The notes beneath the pieces were generated by a model. It was not told where the DNA came from, made no database searches, and worked only from the letters and a program-made list of their open reading frames with translations. A stretch of DNA of 64,000 bases from Jannaschia sp. W003 (GTDB taxonomy: Bacteria > Pseudomonadota > Alphaproteobacteria > Rhodobacterales > Rhodobacteraceae): assembly GCF_025144335.1 (NCBI RefSeq), contig NZ_CP083539.1:3163501-3227500 (forward strand). The letters run 5' to 3'. A program made the translations under genes and the position numbers. Positions 55,857-64,000 of the stretch are shown piece after piece. Within the stretch, counting starts at the first letter, position 1, and every line of letters begins with the position of its first letter.

Positions 55857-58073
55857 ATGGCCACCATCCCCTCCAAGTCCCAGATCCTCGACTGGATCGC
55901 CGACAACCCCGCCCACGGCTCGAAGCGCGACATCGCCAAGGCGTTCGGGCTCAAGGGCGCCGACCGCGCCGAGCTCAAGCGCCTCCTGCGCGAGATGGAA
56001 GACGAGGGGCAACTGACCAAGCGCCGCCGCACCCATCACGACCCGAACCGCCTGCCCCCCGTGGCCGTGCTGCGCGTCAAGGCGCCGGATAGGGACGGCG
56101 ACCTGTTCCTCGCGCCCCACGACTGGAAGGGGGACGCCCCAGAGCCGCACATCCTCTACATCCCCGGCGGCCGCGACCCCGCGCTAGCCGAGGGCGACCG
56201 GGTGCTGGCCCGGCTGACCGAGATCGCAGACGCGGATCACAGCCACGAGGGCCGCCTGATCCGCCGCATCGCCGCGGGGCCGCGCAAGCTGCTAGGCATC
56301 TACCGCGAGGGCTCCGAGGGGGGGCGCATCGTTCCCGTGGGCAAGGGCGACGACAAGGAGTGGCGCGTGCCGCCGGGCGCCGCGAATGGCGCCCGCGACG
56401 GCGAGCTGGTCGAGGCCGAGCAGACCGGAAAGCCCCGCATGGGCCTGCCCGAGGCCGGCATCACCGCGCGGCTGGGCGATCCGGGGGCCGCGAAGTCGGT
56501 CTCGCTGATCGCCATCCACGAGCACGGGCTGCGCGACGACTTCCCCGACGAGGTGGTCGAGGAGGCCGCCGCCGCCGAGCCCGTGGCCTTGGGCGACCGC
56601 GAGGACCTGCGCGACCTCCCCCTCGTCACCATCGACCCGTCGGACGCGCGCGACCACGACGACGCCGTGTTCGCCGCGCCCGATGACGCCCCCGACAACG
56701 AGGGCGGCCATGTCCTCTGGGTCGCCATCGCCGACGTGGCCCACTACGTGCGCCCCGGCTCCGCGCTCGACCGCGAGGCGCGGATGCGGGGCAACTCGAC
56801 CTACTTCCCGGACCGCGTGGTGCCGATGCTGCCCGACGCGCTGTCGGGCGACCTGTGCAGCTTGCACGAGGGCGTGGACCGCCCCTGCATCGCCGTGCGC
56901 ATGCGCCTGGCCCCGAACGGCGAGAAGATCGACCACCGCTTCGTGCGCGGGCTGATGCGCTCGCCGGCAAGCTTACACTACGAGGAGGTGCAGGCCGCCA
57001 TCGACGGCGAGACCACCGAGCGCACCGCGCCGTGGCTCGAGACCGTGATCCGCCCCCTCTACGCCGCCTACGCTGCGCTGCGGAGCGCCCGCGAGCGACG
57101 GGCGCCGCTGGACCTCGACCTGCCCGAGCGGCGCATCGTGCTGGACGAGGCGGGCACCGTCACCTCCGTGGCCTTCCGCGACCGGCTCGACGCGCACCGG
57201 CTGATCGAGGAGGCGATGATCCTCGCCAACGTCGCCGCCGCCGAGACGCTGGAGGGCGGCCCCCTCCTCTTCCGCGTCCACGAGGAGCCGCCCGAGGACA
57301 AACTCGACTCCTTGCGCGAGACCGCCGAGGCCTCGGGCTTCGCCTTCCCCAAGGGGCAGGTCGTGCGCCCCGCCACGCTGAACCGCCTGCTCCATGCGGC
57401 GGCCGACACGCCGCTGTCGGAGCTGATCTCGCTGAGCACCCTGCGCGCCATGACGCAGGCCTACTACGGCCCGCGCAACCTCGGCCACTTCGGGCTGGCG
57501 CTGCGGGCCTACGCCCACTTCACCTCGCCGATCCGCCGCTACGCCGACCTCGTGGTGCACCGCGCGCTGATCGCGAAGCACGGCTGGGGCGACGATGGCC
57601 TGTCCGCGGCGGACGTGGAGGGTTTGGAGGCCACCGGCGAGGCGATCTCGAATGCCGAGCGCCGCTCGATGATGGCCGAGCGCGACACCAACGACCGCTA
57701 CCTCGCCGCCTTCCTGGCCGACCACTTGGGCGCGGAGTTCGAGGCCATGATCTCGGGCGTGCAGAGCTTCGGTGCCTTCGCGCGCCTGATCGAGACGGGC
57801 GCCGACGGGCTGATCCCGGTTCGATCCCTGGGCAACGAGTACTTCCGCTTCGACAAGGACGCCGGAACCCTCACCGGCTCCGAGACCGGCATGTCGCTGG
57901 GGCTGGGCCAGCCCGTCACGGTGCGGCTGGCCGAGGCGGTGCCCGTGACCGGCGGCCTGATCCTGGAGCTCCTGTCGGTCGACGGCGCGGCGGTGCGGCG
58001 GTCGCGGCGGGCGCCCACGCGCAAGGTTTCGAAGTCCAAGGCCGGCCGGCGGCGGGTGCGCGCGGGGCGCTAG
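55857..58073 (+). CDS. rnr: Ribonuclease R
   Basis: 738 residues with an N-terminal winged-helix, cold-shock/OB domains, the RNB catalytic domain (PLVTIDPSDARDHDDAVFAA, with the Asp cluster for Mg2+) and a C-terminal S1 domain followed by a basic tail (KVSKSKAGRRRVRAG). It is a processive 3'-5' exoribonuclease that degrades structured RNA, alongside PNPase encoded at 33602. Two earlier in-frame ATGs (55827, 55848) exist. The third is chosen because the family begins MxxIPSK. Confidence 0.95.
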   Translation: MATIPSKSQILDWIADNPAHGSKRDIAKAFGLKGADRAELKRLLREMEDEGQLTKRRRTHHDPNRLPPVAVLRVKAPDRDGDLFLAPHDWKGDAPEPHILYIPGGRDPALAEGDRVLARLTEIADADHSHEGRLIRRIAAGPRKLLGIYREGSEGGRIVPVGKGDDKEWRVPPGAANGARDGELVEAEQTGKPRMGLPEAGITARLGDPGAAKSVSLIAIHEHGLRDDFPDEVVEEAAAAEPVALGDREDLRDLPLVTIDPSDARDHDDAVFAAPDDAPDNEGGHVLWVAIADVAHYVRPGSALDREARMRGNSTYFPDRVVPMLPDALSGDLCSLHEGVDRPCIAVRMRLAPNGEKIDHRFVRGLMRSPASLHYEEVQAAIDGETTERTAPWLETVIRPLYAAYAALRSARERRAPLDLDLPERRIVLDEAGTVTSVAFRDRLDAHRLIEEAMILANVAAAETLEGGPLLFRVHEEPPEDKLDSLRETAEASGFAFPKGQVVRPATLNRLLHAAADTPLSELISLSTLRAMTQAYYGPRNLGHFGLALRAYAHFTSPIRRYADLVVHRALIAKHGWGDDGLSAADVEGLEATGEAISNAERRSMMAERDTNDRYLAAFLADHLGAEFEAMISGVQSFGAFARLIETGADGLIPVRSLGNEYFRFDKDAGTLTGSETGMSLGLGQPVTVRLAEAVPVTGGLILELLSVDGAAVRRSRRAPTRKVSKSKAGRRRVRAGR

Positions 58074-58166
58074 GGGCGGATAAGACCTCGTGCGACGTTC
58101 GCCCCCGGTTCCGGCCGTCCGCCGCGCGCGTTACGCTTCCCCGATAGCTGCCCGGAGCGAGACCCC

Positions 58167-59723
58167 ATGCGAATGATCCCCGTCGCGGCCCTCCTCGCGC
58201 TGGCCATGCCCGCCGCTGCGCAGGACGCGATCGTCACCACCACGCTGACGCCCCCCGGCAGTGCCGCGCCCGCGGCCGTGCCCTCCGCGCTGGCCGCCCC
58301 GCTGCCTCCCGCCGCCCCGGCCACCTCCATGCGCCCGCGCATCCGCGCCGGGGCCACGTCGGCGCCGTTGCGCGCGGCCGCGCCGGTACGCGCGGCCCCC
58401 GTCACGCCCGAGGCCGCCGCCGCCATCGCCCGCGAAGCCCTTGCCGTGCTCGCCCGCACGCCGCGCCGCGCCGCGCCCGCCGCCCTGGCCCCCGCCGTCG
58501 CGGCGCCCGTGCCCGCCGGCGCGCCGGTCCGCAGCGCTCTGCCCGTGCAGCGCCCCGCCCGCAGCGGCGCGTTGCTCACGGTGCGCGCCGGCGCCGACAT
58601 GCCCGTGGACTTCGGCGCATGGCTTGCGGACTTCCGACCCCGCGCCCTGGCGGCCGGCATCGACGCCGCCGCCTTCGACCGCTTCATGGGGGACGCCGAG
58701 CTGCTGCCGGACGTGGTGCGCCGCGACCGCAACCAGTCCGAGTTCACGAAGACCCCCTGGGACTACCTGGAGATCGCCGCGAGCGGGCAGCGGGTGGCGA
58801 ACGGGCGCAAGGCCCTGGCCCGCCACGCGGACGCGCTGGCCCGGATCGAGGCCCGCTGGGGCGTGCCCGCCGAGGTGCTGGTGGCGGTCTGGGGGCTGGA
58901 GACCTCGTTCGGCGGGTTCCGGGGCAGCACGCCCACGATCTCCGCCCTCGCCACCCTCGCCGCCGAGGGCCGCCGCCGCGACTTCTTCGAGGCGCAGCTC
59001 CTCGCCGCCCTGCGCATCCTCGCCGCCGGAGAGACCACGCCCGCCCGCATGGAAGGCTCCTGGGCCGGCGCCATGGGGCATACCCAGTTCATGCCCACCT
59101 CGTGGGAGGAGCTCTCCGTGGACTGGGACGGCGACGGGCGCCGCGACGTCTGGGGCGACGATCCGCTCGACGCGCTGGCCTCGGCCGCCAACTACCTCGC
59201 CCACCACGGCTGGCGCCGGGGCGAGCCCTGGGGCGCCGAGGTCGTGCTGCCCGAGGGCTTCGACTACGCCCTGACCGGCGTGGGCCGCGAGCGCCCCGCA
59301 GCGGAGTGGGAGGCGCTGGGGGTCGCGCGCGCGGACGGCGCCCCGTTGGCGGCGAATGACGCCGTCTCCGTCATCGTGCCCGGCGGCCACGAGGGCGCGG
59401 CCTTCGCGCGCTACCCCAACTTCGACGCCATCGAGGCCTACAACCCCGCCGATGCCTACGTAATCGGCGTGGGCCACCTCGCCGACCGCATCGCCGGCGG
59501 CGCGCCCATCGCGGGCGACTGGCCGCGGCAGGACCGGGCGCTCACGCGCGACGAGCGGATGGAGGTGCAGGCGCTGCTGGAGCGGGCCGGCATCGACCCG
59601 GGCGGCGTGGACGGGCTTGTCGGCCCCCTGACCCTCGCGGCGATCCAGCGCTGGCAGGCCGAGCGCGGCCTGGTCCCCGACGGCTACGCCGGCCCGCGCC
59701 TCCTGGAGCGAATGCGGAAGTAG
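58167..59723 (+). CDS. Lytic murein transglycosylase, MltB family, with peptidoglycan-binding domain
   Basis: 518 residues. A signal peptide (MRMIPVAALLALAMPAAA) precedes an Ala/Pro-rich linker and the SLT_2 catalytic domain. The catalytic Glu is E245 in VAVWGLETSFGGFRG, and the GSWAGAMGHTQFMPTSW segment is diagnostic for MltB. The C-terminus (about 455-518) is a PG_binding_1 domain (LTRDERMEVQALLERAGIDPGGVDGLVGPLT). It cleaves peptidoglycan with 1,6-anhydromuramic products. No lipobox is evident, so it is probably soluble in the periplasm. Confidence 0.95.
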   Translation: MRMIPVAALLALAMPAAAQDAIVTTTLTPPGSAAPAAVPSALAAPLPPAAPATSMRPRIRAGATSAPLRAAAPVRAAPVTPEAAAAIAREALAVLARTPRRAAPAALAPAVAAPVPAGAPVRSALPVQRPARSGALLTVRAGADMPVDFGAWLADFRPRALAAGIDAAAFDRFMGDAELLPDVVRRDRNQSEFTKTPWDYLEIAASGQRVANGRKALARHADALARIEARWGVPAEVLVAVWGLETSFGGFRGSTPTISALATLAAEGRRRDFFEAQLLAALRILAAGETTPARMEGSWAGAMGHTQFMPTSWEELSVDWDGDGRRDVWGDDPLDALASAANYLAHHGWRRGEPWGAEVVLPEGFDYALTGVGRERPAAEWEALGVARADGAPLAANDAVSVIVPGGHEGAAFARYPNFDAIEAYNPADAYVIGVGHLADRIAGGAPIAGDWPRQDRALTRDERMEVQALLERAGIDPGGVDGLVGPLTLAAIQRWQAERGLVPDGYAGPRLLERMRK

Positions 59724-59727
59724 GCGC

Positions 59728-60195
59728 CTACCGCGGCACCACCGCGTCGCCCAGCGCCACCGCCCCCGGCGCCACCACCGAGGCGCACCAGCCGCCATGG
59801 TGGCGCACCGCCGAGTAGCCGCCCGGCCCCAGCGTCTCCTCCATGCGCGAGCAGGGCGCGCAGGGCCCCTCGATCCGCAGCACGGCGCTGCCGACCGCCA
59901 CCTCGCGCCCCTTCAGGGCCGCGAGGTTGAGGCCAGACACGGTGAGGTTGCGGCGCAGGAGAGGATAGGTCGCCTCGGTCCCGCACAGCGCCGAGATCAC
60001 GGCGAGGTGCTCGGCCTGGATCAGCGTGACGGCGCGCTTGCCGGGGCTGGGATGGCGGTCGCCCTCCAGCCCCGCGGGGCCGACCTCCGCCGCCTCCACC
60101 GCCCGCACGGGCGCGCGGCGCGCGGGCCGCAGCCCGATCCACGCCACCTGCCCGTCGCGGTGGTGGCGGGCCATCAACTCGCGCAGGGTCCGCAA
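59728..60195 (-). CDS. MOSC domain protein
   Basis: 155 residues. GLEGDRHPSPGKRAVTLIQAEHLAVI and RRNLTVSGLNLAALKGREVAVG with CAPCSRMEE show a MOSC domain, the fold for sulfur transfer to or from molybdenum cofactor and for metal-sulfur resistance functions. The Cys in PCAPCSRME would be the sulfur carrier. TTG start with AGGGGG, overlapping the upstream GAF gene stop region; an ATG 21 bases later is an alternative. Confidence 0.85.
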   Translation of the reverse strand: MRTLRELMARHHRDGQVAWIGLRPARRAPVRAVEAAEVGPAGLEGDRHPSPGKRAVTLIQAEHLAVISALCGTEATYPLLRRNLTVSGLNLAALKGREVAVGSAVLRIEGPCAPCSRMEETLGPGGYSAVRHHGGWCASVVAPGAVALGDAVVPR

Positions 60196-60201
60196 CGCCC
60201 C

Positions 60202-60687
60202 CTAGACCGCTATGTCCAGCTCCGCCGGGCCGGCGTTGAGGCGCCCGAAGGTGTCCTCCAGCAGCAGCGCCAGCCGCTCCGCGTCCAGATCGTCGAAGGC
60301 GTCGAGCTCGTCGCTGTCGATGTCGAGAACGCCGAGCAAGGTGCCGGCGCCGTCGCGCACCGGCACCACGATCTCGGAGCGCGTGGTCGACCCGCAGGCG
60401 ATGTGGTCCGCGAAGGCGTCCACGTCGGGCACCACCTGGGTGGTGCCGGTGCGGGCGGCGGCGCCGCAGACGCCCCGGCCGAACGGGATGCTGGTGCAGG
60501 CCGGCCCGCCCTGGAACGGGCCGAGCTTCAGCATCCCGGGCCCGGCGACCCGGTAGAACCCGGTCCAGTCGAAGCGGGCATCGGAGTTGTGCAGCTCCTG
60601 CACCACGGTGGCCATCAGCGCGACGACGTCGTCCTCGCCCTCGGTGGCATTGCGCAAACGGGCGCGTATCGAGTCAAATCTGGGCAC
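60202..60687 (-). CDS. Free methionine-(R)-sulfoxide reductase (GAF domain)
   Basis: 161 residues of a stand-alone GAF domain. Three conserved Cys are present at the fRMsr positions: C64 and C74 in GPFQGGPACTSIPFGRGVCG and C98 in HIACGSTTRSEI, followed by GVLDIDSDE. The enzyme reduces free methionine-R-sulfoxide with thioredoxin. The GTG start is chosen because GGGAG lies upstream and because a longer TTG start would overlap the promoter -10 box. MOSC gene follows after six bases. Confidence 0.92.
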   Translation of the reverse strand: MPRFDSIRARLRNATEGEDDVVALMATVVQELHNSDARFDWTGFYRVAGPGMLKLGPFQGGPACTSIPFGRGVCGAAARTGTTQVVPDVDAFADHIACGSTTRSEIVVPVRDGAGTLLGVLDIDSDELDAFDDLDAERLALLLEDTFGRLNAGPAELDIAV

Positions 60688-60722
60688 GGCTCCCACCTGT
60701 GATTGAATTCGTTGATCCGTCA

Positions 60723-60751
60723 ATTAGACGTGGACCGACGCGTTCTCACAA
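60723..60751 (-). promoter_or_regulatory. Sigma-70-type promoter for the fRMsr-MOSC operon
   Basis: On the minus strand a -35 TTGTGA (60746-60751) and a -10 TCTAAT (60723-60728) are separated by exactly 17 bases. They match 4 of 6 and 5 of 6 consensus positions. The predicted start of transcription at about 60716 leaves a 29-base leader before the GTG at 60687. Confidence 0.65.
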
Positions 60752-60884
60752 GCAAGCGGCGCCCCCGTTCCGGGCGAAACCGGCGCTGCGCAAACCCGTC
60801 CACGAAGCCGCAAGGACGTGTAAACGCGGGGAATGCGCCGCGTTTCCAAACCCGGCATGTGGCAGCACATCCGCCTTTGCAGGT

Positions 60885-62060
60885 TTACAAGGCTCCGCGC
60901 CGTTCAATTGCCACGGCCGTCCCCTCGCCGCCGCCGATGCAGATCGCCGCCACGCCGCGTCGCAGACCGCGCCGCTCCAGCGCATGGAGCAGCGTCACCA
61001 CGATGCGCGCGCCTGAGGCGCCGATGGGGTGGCCCAGCGCGCAGGCGCCGCCTTCGACGTTCACGCGGTCCGGATCTAGGCCCATCTCGTGCATGAACGC
61101 CATGGGCACCACGGCGAAGGCCTCGTTGACCTCCCACAGGTCCACGTCGTCCACCGTCCAGCCGATCCGCTCCAGGAGCTTGCGCGCCGCGGGCACCGGT
61201 GCGGTGGTGAAGAGCCCCGGCGCCTGCGCGTGGGAGGCGTGGCCGACGATGCGCGCGCGCTCCGGAAGCCCCGCGTCGCCCGAGGCGATCACCAGCGCCG
61301 CCGCGCCGTCCGAGATCGAAGAGCTGTTGGCCGCCGTGACCGTGCCGCCCTCGCGGAAGGCGGGCTTGAGGTGGGGGATCTTGTCGGGCCGCGCGGTGCC
61401 GGGCTGCTCGTCCTCGGCGACCGTAGTCTCGCCCCGGCGGCCCCGCACCGTGAAGGGGACGACCTCGGCCTCGAAGCGCCCCTCGGCGATGGCGCCCTGC
61501 GCGCGGCTCAGCGAGCGCAGCGCATACTCGTCCTGCGCCTCGCGGGTGAACTGGAACGCCTCGGCGCAGTCCTCGGCGAAGGTGCCCATGAGGCGGCCCT
61601 TGTCGTAGGCGTCCTCCAGCCCGTCGAGGAACATGTGGTCGATCGCCTTCCCGTGCCCCAGCCGGGCGCCGCCGCGCATGGCGGGCAGCAGGTAGGGGGC
61701 GTTCGACATGCTCTCCATGCCGCCCGCGACCACCGCGTCCGACTGGCCCAGCGCCACGGCGTCGAAGGCCATCATCGCCGCCTTCATGCCCGAGCCGCAC
61801 ATCTTGTTGAGCGTGGTCGCGGGCACCGACTCGGGCAGGCCCGCCCGGAAGCCCGCCTGCCGCGCCGGGGCCTGCCCCTGCCCGGCGGGCAGCACGCAGC
61901 CCATCAGCACCTCGTCCACGCGCGCCGGGTCGAGGCCGGCGTCGTCAAGCGCGGCCCGGATCGCCGCGCCGCCGAGATCGGCCGCCGGCACGCCCGCGAA
62001 GGCCCCGCCGAAGCCGCCCATGGGCGTGCGCCGCGCGCCCGCGATAACCACGTCTCTCAT
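60885..62060 (-). CDS. Acetyl-CoA C-acetyltransferase / thiolase
   Basis: 391 residues of the thiolase fold. The acyl-accepting Cys is in NKMCGSGMKA. The C-terminal NEAFAVVPMAFM and GGACALGHPIGASGARI carry the catalytic His and Cys. It probably condenses or cleaves acetoacetyl-CoA, in ketone body, PHB or leucine pathways. GGAGG lies 8 bases before the chosen ATG. An upstream in-frame ATG would give ten extra residues without family support. Confidence 0.93.
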   Translation of the reverse strand: MRDVVIAGARRTPMGGFGGAFAGVPAADLGGAAIRAALDDAGLDPARVDEVLMGCVLPAGQGQAPARQAGFRAGLPESVPATTLNKMCGSGMKAAMMAFDAVALGQSDAVVAGGMESMSNAPYLLPAMRGGARLGHGKAIDHMFLDGLEDAYDKGRLMGTFAEDCAEAFQFTREAQDEYALRSLSRAQGAIAEGRFEAEVVPFTVRGRRGETTVAEDEQPGTARPDKIPHLKPAFREGGTVTAANSSSISDGAAALVIASGDAGLPERARIVGHASHAQAPGLFTTAPVPAARKLLERIGWTVDDVDLWEVNEAFAVVPMAFMHEMGLDPDRVNVEGGACALGHPIGASGARIVVTLLHALERRGLRRGVAAICIGGGEGTAVAIERRGAL

Positions 62061-62166
62061 TCGCTCCGCCTCCGTTAGGACATCGTTCATGGAAGGGTGC
62101 CTAGGGTCGCACCCGCGGTGCGCGAAGGCCAGAGCATCGGCGGGTTCACAGAAGCGGAGGGATGCG

Positions 62167-62505
62167 ATGGCGATCCAGTGGGAAGTGGTCGGCGACGTGC
62201 TCGTCGCCGAGGTGGAGGACGCGCGCATCGACGCCGCCGGCGCCGTCGCCTTCAAGGAGGCGTTGCGCGACCGGGTCGCGGGCCACGGGGGGCGCGTCCT
62301 CTTGGACCTGCACCGCGTCGCGTTCCTCGACAGCTCCGGTCTCGGCGCGCTGGTCGCGGTGATGAAAATGCTCGGCGGCCGGCCGCTGGAGCTGGCCGCC
62401 CCCTGCGCCGTGATCCGCAAGGTGCTGCGGCTGACCCGCATGGACGAGGTGTTCGTGCTCCACGACAGCCGGGCCGACGCGCTCGCCCCGCGCGACGCGG
62501 CATGA
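62167..62505 (+). CDS. STAS-domain anti-sigma factor antagonist
   Basis: 112 residues of the SpoIIAA/RsbV class. The phosphorylated Ser is in VAFLDSSGLGALVAV (S57 by alignment). It ends in a short Asp/Ala-rich tail. Unphosphorylated antagonists sequester an anti-sigma kinase. The partner gene follows with a 4-base ATGA overlap. No sigma factor is adjacent, so the final target is elsewhere. Confidence 0.9.
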   Translation: MAIQWEVVGDVLVAEVEDARIDAAGAVAFKEALRDRVAGHGGRVLLDLHRVAFLDSSGLGALVAVMKMLGGRPLELAAPCAVIRKVLRLTRMDEVFVLHDSRADALAPRDAA

Positions 62506-63035
62506 CCCGAAGGCCGGACCGCGCCCCGTGCGCCCCCGGCCCCGAGCCGCCCTCCGCCGCGCTCCCGGAGGTCCTGCCGTCCGGTGCCGAGGCGGCCACC
62601 GTCGGGGACGCGGTCCCGCCCCTCTTCGCGGCCCGGTTCGTCGCGACGGCCGACGCGGTGCGCCTCCAGCTCGCCCGCCTGGAAGCCCGATGCGGCGCGG
62701 CCCGCCTCGCGCCCGAGCGGACCGGCGACCTCCTGATCGTGCTCAGCGAGATCCTGAACAACGCGGTGGAGCACGGCACCGAGCCGCCGCGGCGCGGAAC
62801 GCTCGCGGTCGCGGTGCGCCGGGATGGCGGCATCCTCGCGGTGGAGTGCCGCGACGACGGCCGCCCCCTGCCCGCCGCGCTGCTGCGGCCCACCGACGGT
62901 CCCGCCGTCGACGGCCCCTTCGCGGACATGCCCGAGGGGGGCTTCGGCTGGGCCATCATCCACGATCTCGCCGCCGACCTGCGCCATGTCCGCGAGGGCG
63001 GCTGGAACCGGTTGAGCTTCCGCCTGCCCGGCTGA
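62502..63035 (+). CDS. ATP-binding anti-sigma factor (RsbW/SpoIIAB-like HATPase)
   Basis: 177 residues. A 35-residue Pro/Ala-rich N-terminal extension precedes a GHKL HATPase_c domain: N-box LIVLSEILNNAVEHGTEP, G1-like VECRDDGRPLP, and the G2-like GGFGWAIIHDLAADL. It is a Ser-kinase-type anti-sigma factor and would phosphorylate the preceding STAS protein. The pair is a complete partner-switching module but without a PP2C phosphatase gene here. A hairpin follows. Confidence 0.9.
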   Translation: MTRRPDRAPCAPGPEPPSAALPEVLPSGAEAATVGDAVPPLFAARFVATADAVRLQLARLEARCGAARLAPERTGDLLIVLSEILNNAVEHGTEPPRRGTLAVAVRRDGGILAVECRDDGRPLPAALLRPTDGPAVDGPFADMPEGGFGWAIIHDLAADLRHVREGGWNRLSFRLPG

Positions 63036-63342
63036 CCGACGGCGCGGGCCCTCCGTCGCCCCCGGGAGGGGGCGCTCCGTGGGTCGCGCGGTGCCCCTCA
63101 GGCGATGGTCGCCCGCACCGAAACACTGCGCGGCAGCGAAGCGTGATTGCCCATTAGCGGGAAACGAACCGCCCCGCCGGCGCCACCATTCCCCCTCTCA
63201 ATCGCGCTACTGTGCATGCGGAGCCACGGCTCCCCTCGGCGCTGCGTCCGGAGCCCCCAAGCAGCCGGCGCGGCGTCGAGCGCAGCGGCTGGCCCTCGCG
63301 CCGCGGGCCGCATAGCCTCCGCCCGAACAGCGAGGGCAGGAC
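63036..63342. other. 307-base intergenic region before the gamma-glutamyltransferase gene
   Basis: No ORF of interest. A CGCCCCC-GGGA-GGGGGCG hairpin (63057-63074) 21 bases after the HATPase stop is a candidate terminator. The rest has locally lower GC (for example around 63140-63215) and probably holds the promoter for the ggt-like gene; no clear hexamers could be picked. Confidence 0.5.
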
Positions 63343-64000
63343 ATGCGCGACTTCCACACTCCCGGCCGCTCGGCCGTGCTGGCCGGCAACGGCATGTGCG
63401 CCACGTCGCACCCGATGGGCGCGCTCGCCGCCGTCGACGTGCTGCGCCGGGGCGGCAACGCGGCCGACGCGGCGATCGCCGGCGCGGTGCTCCTGGGCCT
63501 CGTCGAGCCGCAGATGACCGGGCTGGGCGGCGACTGCTTCGCGCTGGTCAAGCCCGCCGGCTCGAACGAGGTGGAGGCGCTGAACGGGTCGGGCCGCGCC
63601 CCCGCGGGGGCCAACGCCGAGGCCCTGCGAGCGCGAGGCCTGAGCGCCGTCCCCACCGACACCGTGGACGCCGTGACCCTGCCCGGCGCGGTGGACGGCT
63701 TCTGCGCGCTCGCCGAGCGGCACGGCCGCCTCGGCATCGGCGACACGCTCGGCCCCCTGGCGGACGTCTTCGAAGCGGGCGCCCCCGTCGCCCCCCGCGT
63801 CGCTTTCGACTGGGAGATCGCGCGGGACGCCCCCAAGGGCGCTGCCGCCGCGGTCTACCTCAACGGCGGCCGCCCGTTCCGCACCGGCGAGCATTTCGCC
63901 CTGCCCGGCCAGGCCGAGGCGCTGCGCCGCATCGCCGCCGAGGGCCGCGCCGGCTTCTACGAGGGCGCGGTGGCCGAGGACCTCGTCGCCTCCCTGCAGG
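63343..64000 (+). CDS. Gamma-glutamyltransferase family protein, 5' part (runs off the window)
   Basis: 219 N-terminal residues are visible. The sequence shows GMCATSHPMGALAAVDVLRRGGNAADAAIAGAVLLGLVEPQMTGLGGDCFAL, the start signature of the Ntn-hydrolase GGT family. The autocatalytic Thr and small subunit are beyond the window. No signal peptide precedes this segment, so it resembles the cytoplasmic GGT-like group (including cephalosporin acylase-like or glutathione hydrolase proteins). ATG with GGGCAGG upstream. Confidence 0.9.
   Translation, partial: MRDFHTPGRSAVLAGNGMCATSHPMGALAAVDVLRRGGNAADAAIAGAVLLGLVEPQMTGLGGDCFALVKPAGSNEVEALNGSGRAPAGANAEALRARGLSAVPTDTVDAVTLPGAVDGFCALAERHGRLGIGDTLGPLADVFEAGAPVAPRVAFDWEIARDAPKGAAAAVYLNGGRPFRTGEHFALPGQAEALRRIAAEGRAGFYEGAVAEDLVASLQ

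Noticed and set aside
60687..60723. TTG start at 60723 for the fRMsr gene
   Set aside because: The codon overlaps the best -10 box and lacks a ribosome binding site, whereas the GTG at 60687 has GGGAG and a 29-base leader.

Overview
The window is very GC-rich chromosomal DNA, densely coded on both strands with third-position G/C bias in every real gene. Gene families and order point to an alphaproteobacterium of the Rhodobacteraceae (Roseobacter/Rhodobacter group). The pointers are a coxB-ctaB-small ORF-ctaG-ctaE-surf1-thrC-M16 run, fabA-fabB-fabI divergent from an Irr-type Fur regulator, and a heparinase-purH-lspA-DUF3035-M16-M16 run. The genus cannot be fixed from this sequence. I saw no tRNA, rRNA, CRISPR array, insertion sequence, integrase or prophage gene. 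This reads as core chromosome with small accessory insertions.

Layout. 1-8642 (minus): a truncated FAD-linked oxidase, an exported metallo-beta-lactamase-fold protein, a GNAT acetyltransferase, an M16 protease, threonine synthase, and the aa3-type cytochrome oxidase cluster (subunits II and III plus assembly factors; subunit I is not here). 8823-16192 (plus): tldD, dprA, topA, a cupin and an MFS exporter. 16349-19265 (minus): a threonine dehydratase-like enzyme, an alpha/beta hydrolase, a 2-haloacid dehalogenase and a small membrane protein. 19444-21982 (minus): fabI-fabB-fabA, facing irr (plus). 22659-24354 (plus): a sugar-dehydrogenase-like SDR and a beta-hydroxyacid dehydrogenase. 24423-28403 (minus): a molybdenum-cofactor operon, fdhD-mobA-mobB and a fused RNase H-like/MoeA protein, every junction a GTGA overlap. 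28778-33505: azlCD, an Lrp-type regulator divergent from alanine dehydrogenase, mscL, a glutathione transferase, a 29-residue membrane peptide and a YtoQ protein.

33602-45020 holds translation and RNA-metabolism genes (pnp, rpsO, rsmB, rbfA, truB) mixed with dapB, an AcfC-like binding protein, a fatty-acid hydroxylase, an RTX protein and a DUF1674 protein. 45242-53897 (plus) carries a DUF1643 protein, a haloacetate-dehalogenase-like hydrolase, a heparinase-family protein, purH, lspA, a lipoprotein and an active/inactive M16 protease pair. 54021-59723 (plus) holds mutL, rnr and a lytic transglycosylase. 59728-62060 (minus) holds a MOSC protein, a free-methionine-sulfoxide reductase and a thiolase. 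62167 to the end holds a STAS/HATPase partner-switching pair and the 5' part of a gamma-glutamyltransferase.

The most notable features that are not ordinary genes are two families of dispersed intergenic repeats. One is a paired palindromic element with six copies, three of them exactly between convergent genes. The other is an AAATACCTCGGGG element followed by GC-rich hairpins, with three copies. Other items worth a look are the RNase H-like/MoeA fusion, an 11-bp tandem repeat between dapB and rbfA, symmetrical sites in the irr/fabA and lrp/ald divergent promoters, the very small membrane proteins, and departures from family motifs in FdhD, FabI and MutL. I found no obvious new defence or mobile system.
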